64,000 nt of DNA. Origin: a bacterium (GTDB lineage Bacteria > Planctomycetota > Planctomycetia > Isosphaerales > Isosphaeraceae). A model generated the notes under the pieces. It was not told the DNA's origin. It was given only the letters and a program-made list of their open reading frames with translations, and made no database searches. Made by a program: the position numbers and the translations under genes. Positions within the stretch are counted from its first letter, which is position 1. Each line of letters opens with the position of its first letter. Location: NCBI GenBank assembly GCA_016125085.1, contig WGMM01000012.1, forward strand, positions 62,001 through 126,000, in the 5' to 3' direction. This document shows, piece by piece, positions 1-8,206 of the stretch.

Positions 1-786
1 TTTGCCCTGATCAGCCGGCTGGTGACGAACAAAACGGGCCTGGACGCCGCGGAATCGGGCTATCGCGTCGGTCTGATCAGCTCGGCGTGGCTCTTGTTCT
101 TCGTCGTGGCGATCTCTGTGCCCGTGGGCGTGGGGGCCGCGGTCTATCTGGAAGAATACTGCGGGAAGAGTCGCTGGAAGAGCTTCGTGCAGATGAACAT
201 CGCCAACCTGGCTGGCGTGCCGTCGATCGTTTACGGCCTGCTGGGGCTGATTCTGTTCCAGCGCGGCCTGGGCTTCGAATGGCTGGCCCTGGGGCCGTGC
301 CTGCTGGCCGGTGCCTTGACGCTTTCGCTGCTGATTCTGCCCGTGATCGTCATCGCCACGCAGGAGGCTCTCCGTGCCGTGCCGAAATCGCTCCGGCTGG
401 CGGCACTCGCCCTGGGCGCGACTCGCTGGCAGATGATCCGCGACCACCTTCTTCCGGCGGCTTCGCCCGGGATCCTGACTGGCACGATTCTGGGCGTGTC
501 ACGGGCGATCGGCGAGACGGCTCCGCTCCTGATGGTCGGAGCGGCGGCGAGCCTGCTGAAAGTCCCGCGCGGTCCTTTCGACCGCTACACGGCCCTGCCC
601 GTGGAAATCTATTACAATGCGAAGGAGCCGGCCGAGGCGTATTCCACGGTTGCCGCCGGCGGGATTCTGATCCTCCTTTGCCTGCTTTTGAGCATGAATT
701 TTCTGGCAATCCTGATTCGTCAGCGGGCGAGCCGGGGGCATGGTTCAGCCGCCATTCCGACTCGACGGGGAGGTTCGATGCGATGA
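1..786 (+). CDS. pstA: Phosphate ABC transporter permease PstA (5' truncated by window edge)
   Basis: Inner-membrane permease half of the high-affinity phosphate importer, which works with PstC, PstB and the binding protein PstS. The frame is open from base 1, so the true start is upstream of the window; a GTG at 22 is internal and not a good start. About 261 codons are visible. Several hydrophobic helices alternate with the cytoplasmic EAA-type loop ([20 protein letters not shown] followed by the conserved G of the loop) that docks on the ATPase. The stop TGA overlaps the pstB start in an ATGA-style junction (783-786), indicating translational coupling. The family assignment rests on the EAA loop, the helix pattern and the adjacent pstB. 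Confidence 0.93.
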   Translation, partial: FALISRLVTNKTGLDAAESGYRVGLISSAWLLFFVVAISVPVGVGAAVYLEEYCGKSRWKSFVQMNIANLAGVPSIVYGLLGLILFQRGLGFEWLALGPCLLAGALTLSLLILPVIVIATQEALRAVPKSLRLAALALGATRWQMIRDHLLPAASPGILTGTILGVSRAIGETAPLLMVGAAASLLKVPRGPFDRYTALPVEIYYNAKEPAEAYSTVAAGGILILLCLLLSMNFLAILIRQRASRGHGSAAIPTRRGGSMR

Positions 787-1658
787 GTTCAGCGAGCGTC
801 AGTGCCCGATATGCCGCGAACGAGGCGGTACGCATGATGGCCGAGCAGGAAATCTCCAAGGGGGGAGCCCCCGAAATGACCGATCACGTACTTCGGACCG
901 AGTCTTTGAGTGTCTTCTATGGAGCGGCTCAGGCGCTGCAGGACATCTCCCTGTCCATTCCGGGCAACCGGATCACGGCCCTGATCGGCCCTTCCGGCTG
1001 CGGCAAGAGCACGCTCCTGCGCTGCTTCAACCGGATGAATGACCTGATCCCCGGCCTCCGCGTGGAAGGCAAGATCTGGCTGCACGAACAGGACCTGATG
1101 GCACCGGCGGTGGACGTCGTCGCCGTGCGGCGGCGCGTGGGCATGGTGTTCCAGAAGCCGAATCCGTTCCCGAAGAGCATTTACGACAACATCGCCTGGG
1201 GCGCTCGGATCAACGGCTATCTGGGCGATATGGACGAACTCGTCGAACGCTGCCTGAGGCGCGCGGCCCTCTGGGACGAAGTGAAGGATAAGCTGAGCAA
1301 GTCGGGTGAGCAACTTTCAGGCGGCCAGCAGCAGCGTCTGTGCATCGCCCGGACTCTGGCCGTCGAGCCGGAGATCATCCTGATGGACGAGCCCTGCTCG
1401 GCCCTCGACCCGATTTCCACAGCCGCCGTGGAAGACCTGATGGAAGACCTGAAGTCGGAATACACGATCGTGATCGTGACCCACAATATGCAGCAGGCAC
1501 GCCGGGTCAGCGACATGACAGCCTGCCTCATGCTGGACAGCACCCCCGGCCAGGGGCGGCGGGTGGGGGTCGTCGTGGAATTCAGCCCGACGCACCGCCT
1601 GTTCACCAACCCCACCGACCCCCGAACCGAAGCCTACATCACCGGCCGCATCGGCTGA
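783..1658 (+). CDS. pstB: Phosphate ABC transporter ATP-binding protein PstB
   Basis: ATPase subunit of the Pst phosphate importer, 291 aa. Visible motifs are Walker A GPSGCGKS (residues 69-76), the Q-loop FQKPNPFP typical of PstB, signature LSGGQQQR (178-185), Walker B ILMDEP (199-204) and the switch His in VTHNMQQA. The ATG at 783 overlaps the pstA stop and has GGGGAGG at 767-773 about 9 nt upstream. A second possible start, ATG 876, follows AAGGGGGGAG and would remove a 31-residue leader that most PstB proteins lack. The reading frame stays open upstream through pstA, but that part is an overlap artefact. phoB follows 68 nt downstream; no phoU is seen. Confidence 0.95.
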   Translation: MSSASVSARYAANEAVRMMAEQEISKGGAPEMTDHVLRTESLSVFYGAAQALQDISLSIPGNRITALIGPSGCGKSTLLRCFNRMNDLIPGLRVEGKIWLHEQDLMAPAVDVVAVRRRVGMVFQKPNPFPKSIYDNIAWGARINGYLGDMDELVERCLRRAALWDEVKDKLSKSGEQLSGGQQQRLCIARTLAVEPEIILMDEPCSALDPISTAAVEDLMEDLKSEYTIVIVTHNMQQARRVSDMTACLMLDSTPGQGRRVGVVVEFSPTHRLFTNPTDPRTEAYITGRIG

Positions 1659-1726
1659 TTTCGACCGCATCGCCCGCGACCGGAACACTTGAGCTGACCG
1701 ATAAAGTCACCGGAACTTCACGACTC

Positions 1727-2458
1727 ATGGCCAAGCCGCGCATTCTGATCATCGAAGACGAACGGGCCCTGTCCGAGATCCTGGAGATCAACCTTCAGCG
1801 TGAAGGTTTCGAAACGTCCGTGGCCCAGGATGGCTCGCAGGGCCTGAGGCTTGCCCAGGCCAGTGTGCCCGACCTGATCCTGCTCGACCTCATGCTCCCC
1901 GGCAAAAGCGGCCTGGACATCTGCCGCGAGCTGAAGACCTCGCCTGTGACGAAGCACGTGCCGGTGATCATGATCACGGCCAAGAGCGAGGAAACCGACC
2001 AACTCATCGGTTTCGCCACCGGGGCCGACGATTACGTGACCAAGCCTTTTTCCGTAAAAGTCCTGATCCAGCGCGTGCGGCGCGAACTTCGCCGCGGGGA
2101 AGCCGGCGGCGAGGAAGACCGCGACACGCTCACACACCTGGGGATCGTCATCGACCGGGTTCGCCACAAGGTGACCGTCGACGGCCGCGAGCTGGTGCTG
2201 ACCCCGACCGAATTCCGGCTGCTGGAAGCACTGATCCGCCGCGTGGGCCGGGCCTTTTCCCGCAATGAGCTGATGGACGCCGGCATGGGCGAAGACGCCG
2301 TCGTGCTGGAACGCACCATCGACGTCCACATCAAAAGCCTGCGGAAAAAGCTGGGCGACCACTCTGGCCTGATCGAAACCGTCCGCGGCCTGGGCTATCG
2401 CATGCGTGAAACGCCCGCCCCGGCTACGGACGAGAATGACGACGCAGACGAGAACTGA
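1727..2458 (+). CDS. phoB: PhoB-type response regulator (OmpR/PhoB family)
   Basis: Two-component transcription factor, 243 aa, probably controlling the phosphate-starvation response. The N-terminal receiver has acidic residues E10/D11, phosphoacceptor D54 in LLDLMLPG and the conserved Lys106 in VTKPF. The C-terminal half (about 130-232) is a winged-helix domain with the LTPTEFRLLEAL, DVHIKSLRKKLG and ETVRGLGYR signatures. It lies 68 nt after pstB on the same strand, so it probably belongs to the pst operon. No sensor kinase PhoR follows; the next gene is an unrelated secreted protein, so the partner is elsewhere. The PhoB name rests on sequence class plus context. Confidence 0.88.
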   Translation: MAKPRILIIEDERALSEILEINLQREGFETSVAQDGSQGLRLAQASVPDLILLDLMLPGKSGLDICRELKTSPVTKHVPVIMITAKSEETDQLIGFATGADDYVTKPFSVKVLIQRVRRELRRGEAGGEEDRDTLTHLGIVIDRVRHKVTVDGRELVLTPTEFRLLEALIRRVGRAFSRNELMDAGMGEDAVVLERTIDVHIKSLRKKLGDHSGLIETVRGLGYRMRETPAPATDENDDADEN

Positions 2459-2710
2459 CCGCCTGGGTGAGTCGTTCAGTCCCGTCCGAGGATCTCGATG
2501 ATCCGATCGTTGCGCTCGTACCGATCGACATAATTCGAAGTTTTTTGCCGATTCTGCCGAATAGTTCTGTCATACGGATCAGGCTGAAGGTACGCGCGGG
2601 CAGGTCGAACCAGGTTCGATGGCGACCGTCGACCGGCAAGGGCGAGTCAGGATCGTGACCCATTTCCTGATCCAGCCGCAAGAGATTCGAATCCGGCCTG
2701 AGGGGTGACC

Positions 2711-3802
2711 ATGTCGATCGATCGCTCGCTGCCCGGCTCGGGCTGGTTCCTGCGAATCGCCTGCTTCGCATTCGCGTTCGCGGCCATCCACGCGGTGCCG
2801 GTCAAGGCTCAGGAGCCTCCGATTCCGGCCGTGCCGGATCCTGTGCTGCCCGGGCTCGATTTTCCCGGAGCACAGCCGGAAGCCCCTGCGCTGGGGGGCG
2901 GACTGTTCGACCAGGTGCCGCAGGCCGTGGCGCTGGAAGCGCCCACGCGCATGTCGTTTTTCGATGTCGCCATCGAGTCGATCTTCGGCGAGGCCAATTC
3001 CGAAAACTGGCGGCCCCTGCCGTTTTCGCAGCTTTTCACCCAGGGCTGGGATCAACCGTTCGCCTTCACGCCCCTTTCCACAAACGGCGCACCACGGCAG
3101 GGCTGGATCAACGCCTTCGACGGCGTCATGTACCGGCTCTGGTTCAATGAGTTCTCATATAAGCAGAACGCCGGCGGCAATGGCGAGAACTATTCGGCGA
3201 CGTGGACGATCTTCGTGCCCCTCAACCAGCGGCTTGACGTGCGCATCGACGTGCCTTACCTGACCTCGGCCAAAGGGGGCCCGGAGAACCGGTATCTCAC
3301 CCAGTTCGGCGACCTGACTTTCCGGGCCCGGGTTCGCCTGCACGAAACTCGCGATACGACCGTGCTGGCCATCATCGGGGCGTCGACAGCCACGGGCCAG
3401 CAGCCGGTCGGGGGCGGATCGTCGATCGGCCAGGTGGGCCTGCAGTTCTGGCAATCGCTGCCGGACCGGTGGGTGGTGCGCGGGGGCGTGAATCTGGCTG
3501 TACCGTTCAATGATGTCCCTGCCGGCAATCGCACCGTCGGCAACGTCAATTTCGCTGTCGGCAAATATCTGACCGACGCCGGCACGCCGATCATCGGCGA
3601 CCTGGTCGTTTACAACTCGATGAACTTCTTCACGACGATGGAAGGCCCCGCCCCGACGAACGCGTTTTTCAGCATGACGCCCGGCTACCGGGCCCAGATC
3701 GTCGATAACTGGTATCACCTGGCTGGCGTCGAGATCCCCATGATCGGCGGCCCGAACCATTACACGTATGGCCTGACTTTCTGGCTGCTGAAGATTTATT
3801 GA
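2711..3802 (+). CDS. Secreted hypothetical protein, probable outer-membrane barrel
   Basis: 363-residue protein starting at ATG 2711, with GAGGGG about 6 nt upstream; a GTG at 2705 is the less likely alternative. Residues 13-34 form a signal peptide with a VKA-QE cleavage site. After a Pro-rich stretch (35-62) the rest is rich in aromatic residues and alternating polar/hydrophobic strands (for example WTIFVPLNQRLDVRIDVPY near 165-183), with Gly-rich turns. This resembles planctomycete and proteobacterial transporter-like or phenol-degradation-associated barrel proteins, but no diagnostic motif is seen. It stands alone between phoB and an amidohydrolase. Phosphate-linked expression is possible from position only. 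Confidence 0.7.
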   Translation: MSIDRSLPGSGWFLRIACFAFAFAAIHAVPVKAQEPPIPAVPDPVLPGLDFPGAQPEAPALGGGLFDQVPQAVALEAPTRMSFFDVAIESIFGEANSENWRPLPFSQLFTQGWDQPFAFTPLSTNGAPRQGWINAFDGVMYRLWFNEFSYKQNAGGNGENYSATWTIFVPLNQRLDVRIDVPYLTSAKGGPENRYLTQFGDLTFRARVRLHETRDTTVLAIIGASTATGQQPVGGGSSIGQVGLQFWQSLPDRWVVRGGVNLAVPFNDVPAGNRTVGNVNFAVGKYLTDAGTPIIGDLVVYNSMNFFTTMEGPAPTNAFFSMTPGYRAQIVDNWYHLAGVEIPMIGGPNHYTYGLTFWLLKIY

Positions 3803-3911
3803 TGCCGATCATCGGTCTTGTCCGGGCAAGAAACGGCATGCCTGGCCGACCGGTGCGCGTTACGATGGCGGGAGCGAGGCGAACCCCGTCACCTGAGCGA
3901 GCATCCGAGAC

Positions 3912-4775
3912 ATGATCGTCGACGTTCACAGCCATGCCTGGGCCTATCCCGGCCATTTTTCCGACGACTTCCGCAACCAGGCCCGGCGGGCCCGCGCGGG
4001 TGTGGAAGTCGACCTGACGGTGCGGCTCGAAGACTACCGTAAATCGGCCGAAAATACGCTGGCGAAGCATGAGATCGTCACGATCGTCTTCGGCGGCAAG
4101 GCGAAGCTCAGCGGCCTCTGGGTGGACGACCGCTACGTGGCCGATTACGTTGCACAGGATCCCGAACACCTCATCGGCTTCCTTTCCGTCGACCCGACCC
4201 AGCCGGGCTGGGAACGTGAAATGCAAGCGGGCTCGCAGGAACTTGGCCTGAAGGGCATCAAGCTGCTGCCGATGTACGCCGGTTTCCGGCCGGACGACCA
4301 GCGGCTCGACCCGCTCTGGCAATTCGCGACCGAAATGCAACTGCCCGTCCTGCTGCACACGGGCACGACATTCATCGCCCAGGCTCCGCTGGAATGCACG
4401 CTGCCGAGGCACCTGGACGTCGTCGCTACGCGATTCCCGGACGTCAAGATCATCATGGCCCACCTGGGGCACCCGTACGAGGGCGAGTGCATCGTCACCA
4501 TCCGCAAGCACCCGAACGTCTACGCCGACATCAGTGCCCTGCATTATCGCCCCTGGCAGTTTTACAATTCGCTGATGCTGGTGCAGGAATACGGCGTGTG
4601 GGACAAGCTCCTGTTCGGCACGGATTACCCGTTCACGACCGTCGACGCCACGATCGCGGGCCTGGCCTCGATGAACCGCATGCTGGAAGGCACAGCCCTG
4701 CCTCGGCTGGACGAAACGAAAATCCGGGCAATGATCGAACGCGATGCGTTGAGGATACTTGGGATCGCTCGATGA
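3912..4775 (+). CDS. Amidohydrolase-family metal-dependent hydrolase (amidohydrolase 2 type)
   Basis: 287-aa cytosolic TIM-barrel hydrolase of the amidohydrolase-related class (the PF04909 group contains decarboxylases such as ACMSD and uronate-type hydrolases). The metal-site pattern is visible: H6-x-H8 at the N-terminus (VDVHSH), H149 in LLHTG, H184 in MAHLGHP and D238 in FGTDYP. The length is normal for the family. The substrate cannot be read from sequence. The ATG at 3912 follows a GAG-containing leader. A GH18 gene begins 28 nt downstream on the same strand, so the two may be cotranscribed. Confidence 0.85.
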   Translation: MIVDVHSHAWAYPGHFSDDFRNQARRARAGVEVDLTVRLEDYRKSAENTLAKHEIVTIVFGGKAKLSGLWVDDRYVADYVAQDPEHLIGFLSVDPTQPGWEREMQAGSQELGLKGIKLLPMYAGFRPDDQRLDPLWQFATEMQLPVLLHTGTTFIAQAPLECTLPRHLDVVATRFPDVKIIMAHLGHPYEGECIVTIRKHPNVYADISALHYRPWQFYNSLMLVQEYGVWDKLLFGTDYPFTTVDATIAGLASMNRMLEGTALPRLDETKIRAMIERDALRILGIAR

Positions 4776-4803
4776 AATCGATTGCGACGGAGGGACTTCG
4801 AAG

Positions 4804-5754
4804 ATGCATGCCTGGCGATTCCAATTCCTCGGATCGTTCCTGTCGATCGTCATTTTCGCCGGGCACGTCCATGCCCAGGCACGACTCGATCCCAAACCAT
4901 TCCGGATCGCCGGTTATCTGCCGGATTACAGGTTCGGCGGGTTCGATGCCGCTCAAGCGAGAGGGCTTACGGACCTGATCGTATTCTCGGCGGAGTTGCG
5001 CGAAGACGGCACGATCGATTCGAAACGGATCGAACGATGCCCATGGACCAGTCTGCATGACTGGAAAATGAAATCGGGCGGACGGCTCTGGCTGACGATC
5101 GGAGGCTGGGATCGGTCGGACCATTTCGCGGCCGTAGCACGAGCGGGCGAAAAACGCCAACGATGTGTCGATTCGATTTCGAAATTTGCCCGCGAACATC
5201 AGCTGGACGGCATCGACCTGGACTGGGAGCATCCGAAAACGGCCGAGGAAGAAAGAGCTTATGGCGAATTGCTGCAGGAATTACGCAAGGCTTTCGAACC
5301 GCTCGGGCTGAAGCTTTCCTGCACGCTGGCGGCCTGGCAGAAATTGAGCCACGAAGCGATCGAGGCGGTCGACTTCGTGCAGGTGATGGCCTATGATCAT
5401 GCCGGCCGCCATGCGACGTTCGAAGGTGGCGTGAAGGATATCGAAGCGCAATCGTCGGCGGGCGTTCAGGTCTCGAAGCTCGTGTTCGGGCTGCCGTTCT
5501 ATGGCCGGGACACGAACACCCGCAATGCGATGACGTGGGACGAGATCGTAACCCGGTTCGCCCCGGCGGACGATGCCGACGAGGCCGGTACGATGTATTT
5601 CAACGGCCCGGCGACGATCCGCAAAAAAGTCCGTTATGCAGTCGATAATGGCCTTGGCGGCGTGATGATCTGGGAAATCGGCCAGGACTCTCCGGGCGAC
5701 AAGTCGCTGCTGAAAACCGTTAGCGAATCGACGGGCCGTGCCCGGAGCGAATGA
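4804..5754 (+). CDS. Glycoside hydrolase family 18 protein (chitinase/endo-glucosaminidase-like), secreted
   Basis: 316-aa secreted GH18 hydrolase. The catalytic DxxDxDxE signature is intact as DGIDLDWE (135-142), with E142 as the expected proton donor. Other family features are GGW near 100-102, VMAYD in the middle and the terminal MIWEIGQD strand. The start ATG 4804 is supported by GGAGGG at 4789-4794, 9 nt upstream, and opens directly into a signal peptide ending HVHA-QA (residue 24). It is a bare catalytic domain with no chitin-binding or LysM module. It could cleave chitin, peptidoglycan-like or N-glycan substrates. It follows an amidohydrolase by 28 nt and is convergent with the RTX protein gene. 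Confidence 0.9.
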   Translation: MHAWRFQFLGSFLSIVIFAGHVHAQARLDPKPFRIAGYLPDYRFGGFDAAQARGLTDLIVFSAELREDGTIDSKRIERCPWTSLHDWKMKSGGRLWLTIGGWDRSDHFAAVARAGEKRQRCVDSISKFAREHQLDGIDLDWEHPKTAEEERAYGELLQELRKAFEPLGLKLSCTLAAWQKLSHEAIEAVDFVQVMAYDHAGRHATFEGGVKDIEAQSSAGVQVSKLVFGLPFYGRDTNTRNAMTWDEIVTRFAPADDADEAGTMYFNGPATIRKKVRYAVDNGLGGVMIWEIGQDSPGDKSLLKTVSESTGRARSE

Positions 5755-5786
5755 AAACGAGAATGAATCCAATAATGAAAATGAAA

Positions 5787-5813
5787 CGGCACGCCCGAAA
5801 ATCGAGCGTGCCG
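5787..5813. terminator. Convergent-junction hairpin
   Basis: Perfect 8-bp inverted repeat CGGCACGC / GCGTGCCG with an 11-nt A-rich loop. It sits between the converging GH18 gene (stop 5754) and RTX gene (stop 5852), where a bidirectional terminator is expected. There is no clear T-run on either side. Confidence 0.55.
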
Positions 5814-5851
5814 CGAATGCGTTCTGAAAGAGCCGGCCGGAGCCGGTCGCG

Positions 5852-7831
5852 TCAGATGAGCATCTGCTGATAGTAAACCCGGCGGAGCGGGTCGTAGGTG
5901 TAAGCGTCGAACGGCGACGGATACTGCTCCGGCTGGACGTGATACAGGTAATTGTTCTCGCGGAGCGACGGCGAAGGCGAGCCGTCCTTTTCGTTGTACA
6001 GGTTCTTCGGGTCGAAAGGATCCGAGGTCGCAATGTACACGCCGCCGAACACCACTCCGTAGCCGATGAACGGGCGATTGAAATCGGACCAGAAGACGTC
6101 GATCGGGTTGGCGAATTTGGCGAAATCCGACAGGTTCAGAATCCGGTACTGGCCCGGAGCCGGCTTGCCGTAATAGCCTGCGAACGCCGTGGATGAGACC
6201 CCGTTCTGGAAGTTCAGGGCCTTCATGAGATTGCCGCCATCGGGTGCCGTCCGGTTCAGCAGATAGGTGCCCCGTGAGGGGTTGGTGATGATGTCGGCGC
6301 CGTTGCTGCTGATGTAGGAAGTCAGCGGAGCGATGCCCCTGACCGACGACAGCGTGTGATCGCTCAGGCGGAAGACCGTGTTGGAGCCTTCCGATCGTGG
6401 GATCCGCACGACGATGTCGCTCGTACGCGGGGCGGCGATGTTGGGCACGACGGCGTTCGCGTCAGCGCCGCCATCGAGGATATCCACGGCACCATCGTTG
6501 GCGACGAGGGCCCCGAACGTGATCGGATGGACCCGAGTCTTGCCGTTCGCCGTGATCAGGAACGGCACATTGCTCAGATCCGAGGCCGGCTGAACGATCT
6601 TCGTGCGGACGATCTGGTTGAAAGCTCGCGTGTCGTTCGATGCCCAGGCCTGATCAAGCAGCCCGGCGGGAAAATTCGGCACGGCGACGTTGATGTAACC
6701 GCCGATGAGGATGTCGTCGCCCGCTTCGCCCGTGATCGAATCGGCCCCGAGGCCGCCGACGATCAGGTCATCGCCGAAACCACCGTCAAGCTGATCGTCG
6801 CCTGCATCACCGAAGATCGTGTCGTTGCCAGTGAGTCCGTAAACAGTATCGTTGCCGCTGCCGCCTTCCAGCTCGTCGTCGCCGGGGCTGCCGTAGATCA
6901 GGTCGTCTCCGGCAGCGCCGAACACGGCACCGCCTCCGGAGCCCAGGGAGAGTTCGTCGTTGCCGGGGCCGCCCAGCAGTTCCGAATAGCCGGCGCCGCC
7001 GACCAGCAGGTCGTTGTCATTGCCGCCGTCGGCGAAGAGCGACTGCGAGTACCCCTGCGCGGCGATCACCTGATCGGCCCCCGCGAGCGCTTCGACGTAG
7101 ATCGCGGATTTGTCGGTCGTCGTGTCGATGACGGTCGATCCGAACTCGGCATGTACAGAACTTACGCCGCCCACGGTCGCGCCGATGTCGACCCGATCCG
7201 CGCCGGTCGTCCCGCGCAGGAAGAGCCCCTGCGAGCCTTCGACGATGTGGCCGACGTTGACGTCGATCTGGGCCGTGGCGGCGACGACCGGATCGTGACC
7301 CGGCAGCGGAACCTCAAGAATCTGCACGATCGCCGTGTACGTGTTCGTCTCGGCGTAGATGTGCGGCAGGATGATCGAGCCGTTCCAGCTCTGACCTGAG
7401 ACGGATGACGGCGTGACGAACACCGACTGGTAGGTCGGATTGAACGGCATCTGGTTATCCGGCGTGCGGTCGCCCCAGTTGACCTGAACGATCACTGGCC
7501 GGGCACCGACCGAGCTGTCAATATCTGAGGTGAAGTCGATCTTCAGCCCGGAGCCGCCGATCAGGATGTTTTCGTACTTGTAGCCGACGAATGTCTGCGT
7601 GGAGCCCAGGAGAACGTCGAACCCTGGCGAGGGCAGCAGCGGGATGGTGTCGGAGATCGGCCCGTTCAGAAGGCTTGACGACGTCTGCCGCGCGATCGAC
7701 GTGATCGAAACGGCCAGAAGCGCGCGGTCTTCCAGGGCGTCGCCCTGACGGAATTCGGAAACGAACCTCCGATGCCGTCTTTCTGTCTGAACTCGAGAAC
7801 CTGAAGCCGAAAATCGACTCAGTCGCAACAT
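5852..7831 (-). CDS. RTX/hemolysin-type calcium-binding repeat surface protein with LEPR-XLL-like N-terminus
   Basis: About 659-aa exported protein. The start chosen is the ATG at 7831, which has CGAAAGGATT 9 nt upstream; a TTG at 7867 would add 12 residues without a ribosome site. A basic N-terminus (R-rich, 10-30) is followed by the box LEDRALLA (33-40), the planctomycete LEPR-XLL type. Residues 90-200 include a PKD-like strand pattern (VIVQVNWGDRTPDN, TYTAIVQI). Residues about 269-378 hold roughly ten nonapeptide repeats of GGxGxDxLx type (for example GGSGNDTVYG), which bind Ca2+ in a parallel beta-roll. The C-terminal 280 residues lack recognisable repeats and end in an aromatic-rich tail. 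Likely a secreted or cell-surface protein of unknown role. Confidence 0.88.
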   Translation of the reverse strand: MLRLSRFSASGSRVQTERRHRRFVSEFRQGDALEDRALLAVSITSIARQTSSSLLNGPISDTIPLLPSPGFDVLLGSTQTFVGYKYENILIGGSGLKIDFTSDIDSSVGARPVIVQVNWGDRTPDNQMPFNPTYQSVFVTPSSVSGQSWNGSIILPHIYAETNTYTAIVQILEVPLPGHDPVVAATAQIDVNVGHIVEGSQGLFLRGTTGADRVDIGATVGGVSSVHAEFGSTVIDTTTDKSAIYVEALAGADQVIAAQGYSQSLFADGGNDNDLLVGGAGYSELLGGPGNDELSLGSGGGAVFGAAGDDLIYGSPGDDELEGGSGNDTVYGLTGNDTIFGDAGDDQLDGGFGDDLIVGGLGADSITGEAGDDILIGGYINVAVPNFPAGLLDQAWASNDTRAFNQIVRTKIVQPASDLSNVPFLITANGKTRVHPITFGALVANDGAVDILDGGADANAVVPNIAAPRTSDIVVRIPRSEGSNTVFRLSDHTLSSVRGIAPLTSYISSNGADIITNPSRGTYLLNRTAPDGGNLMKALNFQNGVSSTAFAGYYGKPAPGQYRILNLSDFAKFANPIDVFWSDFNRPFIGYGVVFGGVYIATSDPFDPKNLYNEKDGSPSPSLRENNYLYHVQPEQYPSPFDAYTYDPLRRVYYQQMLI

Positions 7832-8206
7832 CGATGCCAATCCTTTCGAGGCTGGATACGAAGACAATCCACAAACTGGATGACAGCCACCTCTGCGAGT
7901 CCGGAATGCCCCTCTGGTGGCGACAGCAAAATGCTAGCCATCGACCCCGCTTTGTGCAAACGACTTTTTTCGTGTAGATTACATATTTTATCCAACCATC
8001 TCGATCTGCGGATTCACCTGAGCCTTCCTGGTCATCACGAACGAGTTTGCCCATCGAATGCAAAGCTGTGGCCTGCGCAGGGCCGAGTGTCTGCCGGTTG
8101 TCTATTCGGGCCAGTCGTTGCGGTGCAGATGACGCTCTGCTAATGTGAGTCGATTCGACTCTCCAGCCTCTCACCCGCCTGACCGCCAGCATTGCCCGAG
8201 GCAGCC
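7832..8206. other. Divergent intergenic region with an AT-rich island
   Basis: 375 bp between the RTX gene (leftward) and the aminoacylase gene (rightward). An AT-rich patch around 7968-8000 (runs of T and attacatattttat) contrasts with the GC-rich background and is the likely promoter area. A TAAAAT hexamer on the minus strand is a reasonable -10, but I see no convincing -35. Short open frames here look random. Confidence 0.4.

Noticed and set aside
87-782. Upstream extension of the pstB frame through pstA.
   Set aside because: The translated extension is Arg/Gly/Pro-rich and unlike any ABC protein; pstA occupies the region in another frame.
2467-2658. A 63-codon frame between phoB and the barrel-like protein.
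   Set aside because: No ribosome site or recognisable motif; it probably reflects chance in a leader region.
7880-8143. An 87-codon frame in the divergent intergenic region.
   Set aside because: No ribosome site and mixed Cys/His/Leu composition; it overlaps the likely promoter area.
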